Positions 61,449 through 64,000 of a stretch of 64,000 bases of DNA are shown in pieces; positions within the stretch are counted from its first letter, which is position 1, and the number at the start of each line of letters is the position of its first letter. Source of the stretch: Pseudodesulfovibrio sp. 5S69 (lineage in GTDB: Bacteria; Desulfobacterota; Desulfovibrionia; Desulfovibrionales; Desulfovibrionaceae); contig NZ_CP146609.1 of the NCBI RefSeq assembly GCF_037094465.1, forward strand, positions 310,001 through 374,000, in the 5' to 3' direction. The position numbers were made by a program, and so were the translations under genes. Below the pieces are notes generated by a model, which was not told where the DNA came from, ran no database searches, and saw only the letters and a program-made list of their open reading frames with translations.

Positions 61449-62507
61449 ATGTTGCTGGACGTGCCCTTTTTGCCCCGCGACGACTACGTCACCTTCCTGC
61501 GCGAGCGGTCCGACCGGCTCACGTCGGTCCATTTCCCGTTGAATGATCCGCGCGTGCCCGACGCCCGGCAGCGGCTGGAAGGGCCGGATATCGAAGCGGT
61601 CGTGCGCGGCCTGAACCGGCTGGAGGGCGTGGACCGGTTCCTGCTCATGAACGGACGGCTGCACCGGCCGGAGCGGTATTTCGACGCGGCCGGACTCAAC
61701 GCCACCGCCGACCTTCTGGTGCGGCTCGCGGACGAGGCCGGGCTGACCGGGGTGGTCTTCGCGGACGCGTATTATTTGCAGGCGCTGTCCGACGCACGGC
61801 CCGAAGTCTGCGAACGGCTGGAGGCGGTACCGAGCGTCAACGCCATGCCGGACACGCCCGCCAGGGTCTTCGCCCTGCTGGACATGATTGCGGAGACCGC
61901 GTTCCGCCCGCCGTCGCGGCTGGTGGCGGACCGCGCCCTGAACCGCGACCCGGACGGTTTGAGCGCCCTGGCCCACGGGCTACGCGCCCGGCACGCGGAC
62001 ATCCGCCTGTTCCTGTTGGCCAACGAGGGGTGCCTGTACCACTGCCCGTACAAGCCCGCTCACGACGCGCACATCGCGTTGGTGGTGGAGGGGCTGTGCG
62101 GAGACCGGACCTTTGCCCTGAACCGGGAGTTCGGCTGCGTGCGGCGCATGCTCGACGAGCCGGGGCTGATGCTCGCCTCGCCGTTCATCCGGCCCGAGGA
62201 CGCGGGCCGCTATGAGGGGCTGGTCCACGGGCTCAAGCTCTGCGGGCGCAACCGGGGCGCGGACTTTCTCCTGCGCGCGGTGGCCGCCTACGCGGAGGAG
62301 CGGTACGAGGGCAACCTGCTGGACCTGATGGACGCCATGGGCGATTTGGCGGACCGGGTGCACATCCCCAACCACTGGCTGCCCGCCGATTTTTTCGAGC
62401 AGGTCACGGCGTGCGACAAGGCATGCCGCGCCTGCGGCCTGTGCGCGGCCCTGGCCGATCGCATCGCCAAACGCACCGACCCCGGCCTGCCCGGGCTCAG
62501 GCGCTGA
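61449..62507 (+). CDS. U32-peptidase-like protein with C-terminal Cys cluster
   Basis: This 352-residue protein has FLLMNGRLHRP, LTGVVFADAYYLQALSDARPE and SVNAMPDTPARVF. NEGCLYHCPYKPAHDAHIAL is the U32 signature type region, and ends with CDKACRACGLCAALADRI. The layout is like peptidase U32 / UbiU-UbiV proteins that bind a [4Fe-4S] cluster. Its role here is not evident. It starts 30 bp after the PLP enzyme stop. Confidence 0.72.
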   Translation: MLLDVPFLPRDDYVTFLRERSDRLTSVHFPLNDPRVPDARQRLEGPDIEAVVRGLNRLEGVDRFLLMNGRLHRPERYFDAAGLNATADLLVRLADEAGLTGVVFADAYYLQALSDARPEVCERLEAVPSVNAMPDTPARVFALLDMIAETAFRPPSRLVADRALNRDPDGLSALAHGLRARHADIRLFLLANEGCLYHCPYKPAHDAHIALVVEGLCGDRTFALNREFGCVRRMLDEPGLMLASPFIRPEDAGRYEGLVHGLKLCGRNRGADFLLRAVAAYAEERYEGNLLDLMDAMGDLADRVHIPNHWLPADFFEQVTACDKACRACGLCAALADRIAKRTDPGLPGLRR

Positions 62508-62571
62508 TCGTTTCCATTCACCCCGGCCCGCCCCGAACGGCAGGCCCCAATGCATACGAGGAGCAACGCTC

Positions 62572-63150
62572 ATGAAAAAATCCCTCGGTCCCAACACTCT
62601 GGCACAGCCCGCCCCCGTTTGGGCGGTGGGTTCCTATGACGAAGAGGGCAAGCCCAACGCGATGATCGCGGCCTGGGGCGGCATCTGCGGCTCGGACCCG
62701 GCCTGCCTGACCGTGTCCGTGCGCCCGTCGCGCCACACCTACAAGGGCATCCTCAAGCACAAGGCGTTCACCGTGTCCGTGAGTTCGGCCCCGCTCGCCG
62801 CCGAGGCGGACTTCCTGGGCATGGCCTCGGGCGGCAACGTGGACAAGTTCGCGGTCACCGGCCTGACCCCGGTCAAGGCCGAGTTCGTGGACGCTCCGTA
62901 TATCGAGGAGTTTCCGCTGGTCATCGAGTGCGAGCTCAAGGAGACCGTGGACCTCAACGTGCACGTCATGTTCGTGGGCGAGATCAAGGACGTGAAATGC
63001 GACGAGGACAAGCTGGCCGACGGCAAGTACCCGGACCCGGAAAAGGTCCTGCCGCTGATCTTCTCCCCCGGCACCCGAAGCTACCACACCGTGGGCGAAA
63101 AGGTCGGCAGGGGCTTCGACCTGGGCAAGAAATTCCTCAAGAAAGGCTAG
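62572..63150 (+). CDS. flr: Flavoredoxin-family flavin reductase-like protein
   Basis: This 192-residue protein has APVWAVGSYDEEGKPNAMIAAWGGICGSDPACLTVSVRP, the FMN-binding N-terminus of the flavin reductase-like family. TVSVSSAPLAAEADFLGMAS and VDKFAVTGLTPV complete it. In Desulfovibrio flavoredoxin transfers electrons toward thiosulfate reduction. The start at 62572 follows GAGGAG. Confidence 0.88.
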   Translation: MKKSLGPNTLAQPAPVWAVGSYDEEGKPNAMIAAWGGICGSDPACLTVSVRPSRHTYKGILKHKAFTVSVSSAPLAAEADFLGMASGGNVDKFAVTGLTPVKAEFVDAPYIEEFPLVIECELKETVDLNVHVMFVGEIKDVKCDEDKLADGKYPDPEKVLPLIFSPGTRSYHTVGEKVGRGFDLGKKFLKKG

Positions 63151-63153
63151 CTG

Positions 63154-64000
63154 ATGCGTCGCCCCGGCCCGTCCCCGCTCCTGCTCCCGGCCCTGTTCGC
63201 GGCCCTGCTCCTGATCGGTGCGGGGTGCGCGGCGCGACGGCCGGACGCGCCCCGGCTGCTGCCGGTGCAGGACGCCGGGGCATACCACGGGTTGCCCGGG
63301 GAGGCCCTGCTCATGAGCCCGGAGGTCCAGGCCGTGGCCTGGTCGGATTTTCTCGCGCGCCACTTCGACCCCTGGGGGCGGACGCAGCCGGAGTATCCGG
63401 CCGACAAGGTCTTCTGGGGGCTGACCACCTTCGCGGACAAGCGGTTGTACGGAGAAAACCTGCTGCCCCGCGACCCGGCCTGGCTCGCTGCCATGACCGC
63501 GGCCTCGCGGGTCGACGAGTACCCGAGCCTGAGCCGGCGGGCCATAGCCGTGGCCAACACGGCCATGCGGGTCCTGCCCACGGGCAAGCCCGCCTTCGAC
63601 GACCCACGGCAGGCGGGCGAGGGATTCCCCTTCGATTACCTGCAGAACTCCCTGGTCCTGGCCGGGACGCCGCTGTACGCCAGCCACGAGAGCGCGGACC
63701 GCGCCTGGGTGCTGGTGGAGTCGCGTTTCGCCTACGGTTGGGTGCGGCGCACGGATATCGCCTGGGTGGACGACGACTTCGCCCGGACGTTCAGGACCGG
63801 CGCGTTCGCGGCCGTGGTCCGGGACGGGGTCTCCCTGACGGACACGGACGGCGTGTTCCGTTTCAAGGGGTTCATCGGCACCCTGCTGCCCGTGGCTGAG
63901 CGTGCGAAAAGTGCCGGAGACGGCAGCCTCACGGTCATGGTCCCGGCCAGAGACGTCCTCGGCCGGGCGGTCGTCCGGTTCGCCCAGATCGCGCCCGGAG
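63154..64000 (+). CDS. SH3-type lipoprotein, truncated by the window end
   Basis: This lipoprotein has a signal peptide with lipobox LLLIGAGC. A body with DFLARHFDPWGRTQPEYPADKVFWGL, then PFDYLQNSLVLAGTPLYASHES and WVRRTDIAWV, follows. This is the N-terminal layout of SH3-domain NlpC/P60 cell-wall peptidases in this group. The catalytic domain would lie past the window edge. It starts right after the flavoredoxin gene (3 bp). Confidence 0.75.
   Translation, partial: MRRPGPSPLLLPALFAALLLIGAGCAARRPDAPRLLPVQDAGAYHGLPGEALLMSPEVQAVAWSDFLARHFDPWGRTQPEYPADKVFWGLTTFADKRLYGENLLPRDPAWLAAMTAASRVDEYPSLSRRAIAVANTAMRVLPTGKPAFDDPRQAGEGFPFDYLQNSLVLAGTPLYASHESADRAWVLVESRFAYGWVRRTDIAWVDDDFARTFRTGAFAAVVRDGVSLTDTDGVFRFKGFIGTLLPVAERAKSAGDGSLTVMVPARDVLGRAVVRFAQIAPG

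Overview
The window is about 65% G+C and looks like a sulfate-reducing member of the Desulfovibrionaceae (Desulfovibrio/Pseudodesulfovibrio type). The evidence is a periplasmic two-subunit [FeFe]-hydrogenase with a Tat-signal small subunit, a flavoredoxin, FlxA-like genes on sigma-28 promoters, a PHP-glycosyltransferase fusion, and the complex palindromic intergenic repeats I associate with this group. The genus is an inference from gene content; no rRNA is present.

Layout. (1) 255-8722, plus strand: one tightly packed operon encoding a divergent [NiFe]-hydrogenase large-subunit homologue, a HydE-type radical SAM protein with a rearranged cluster motif, NifH-, NifD- and NifK-like proteins, then canonical HypC, HypD and HypE. 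I know of no characterised system with this composition; it is the main discovery candidate. (2) 9163-15043, minus strand: [FeFe]-hydrogenase maturation genes (hydF, hydE, an aspartase, a TM1266-type regulator) and the structural genes hydB and hydA. (3) 15571-20787: a NikABCDE nickel transporter. Half-sites of the type GTRTTAC lie in front of all these units, so they may share one regulator, possibly nickel-responsive NikR. (4) 20788-21940: a tmRNA 3'-end scar and the first copy of a long intergenic repeat. (5) 21941-31275: a PHP-glycosyltransferase, a DksA-type protein, a prenyltransferase, an MscS channel, a rhodanese, a His-rich metal exporter with a MarR regulator, and metX-metW. (6) 31750-38885: surface-polysaccharide type genes (two glycosyltransferases, a radical SAM/TPR protein, a deacetylase, a GNAT), a WbuC-type cupin and an EamA permease. 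(7) 38993-40962: mobB and moeA, divergent. (8) 41430-44368: a Pho-box-controlled pstSCA without pstB or phoU. (9) 44480-51523: a glycosyltransferase, a Pat-like acyl-CoA synthetase/acetyltransferase fusion, two tandem sigma-28-driven FlxA-like genes and a low-complexity 565-residue protein. (10) 52130-55366: orphan phage genes (terminase large subunit, a small partner, a holin and a membrane-anchored coiled-coil protein) interrupted by a TPR lipoprotein. (11) 55644-64000: a CBS-ACT protein, a sugar isomerase-like protein, a thioesterase, TrxC, a trans-sulfuration enzyme, a U32-like protein, a flavoredoxin and a truncated lipoprotein.

How the genes fit together. The first 21 kb is devoted to hydrogen and metal metallocentres. 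HypCDE build the Fe(CN)2CO unit, HydE and HydF build the [FeFe] subcluster, and NikABCDE imports nickel. The Nif-like/hydrogenase-like operon combines a HydE homologue with HypCDE and a nitrogenase-type ATP-driven reductase. My working hypothesis is a new organometallic Fe-CO/CN cofactor enzyme or its maturation machine, perhaps expressed under the same signal as the nickel-free [FeFe] hydrogenase.

Five copies (one divergent) of a modular 430-600 bp intergenic repeat are spread over the window and account for most of the long non-coding stretches.
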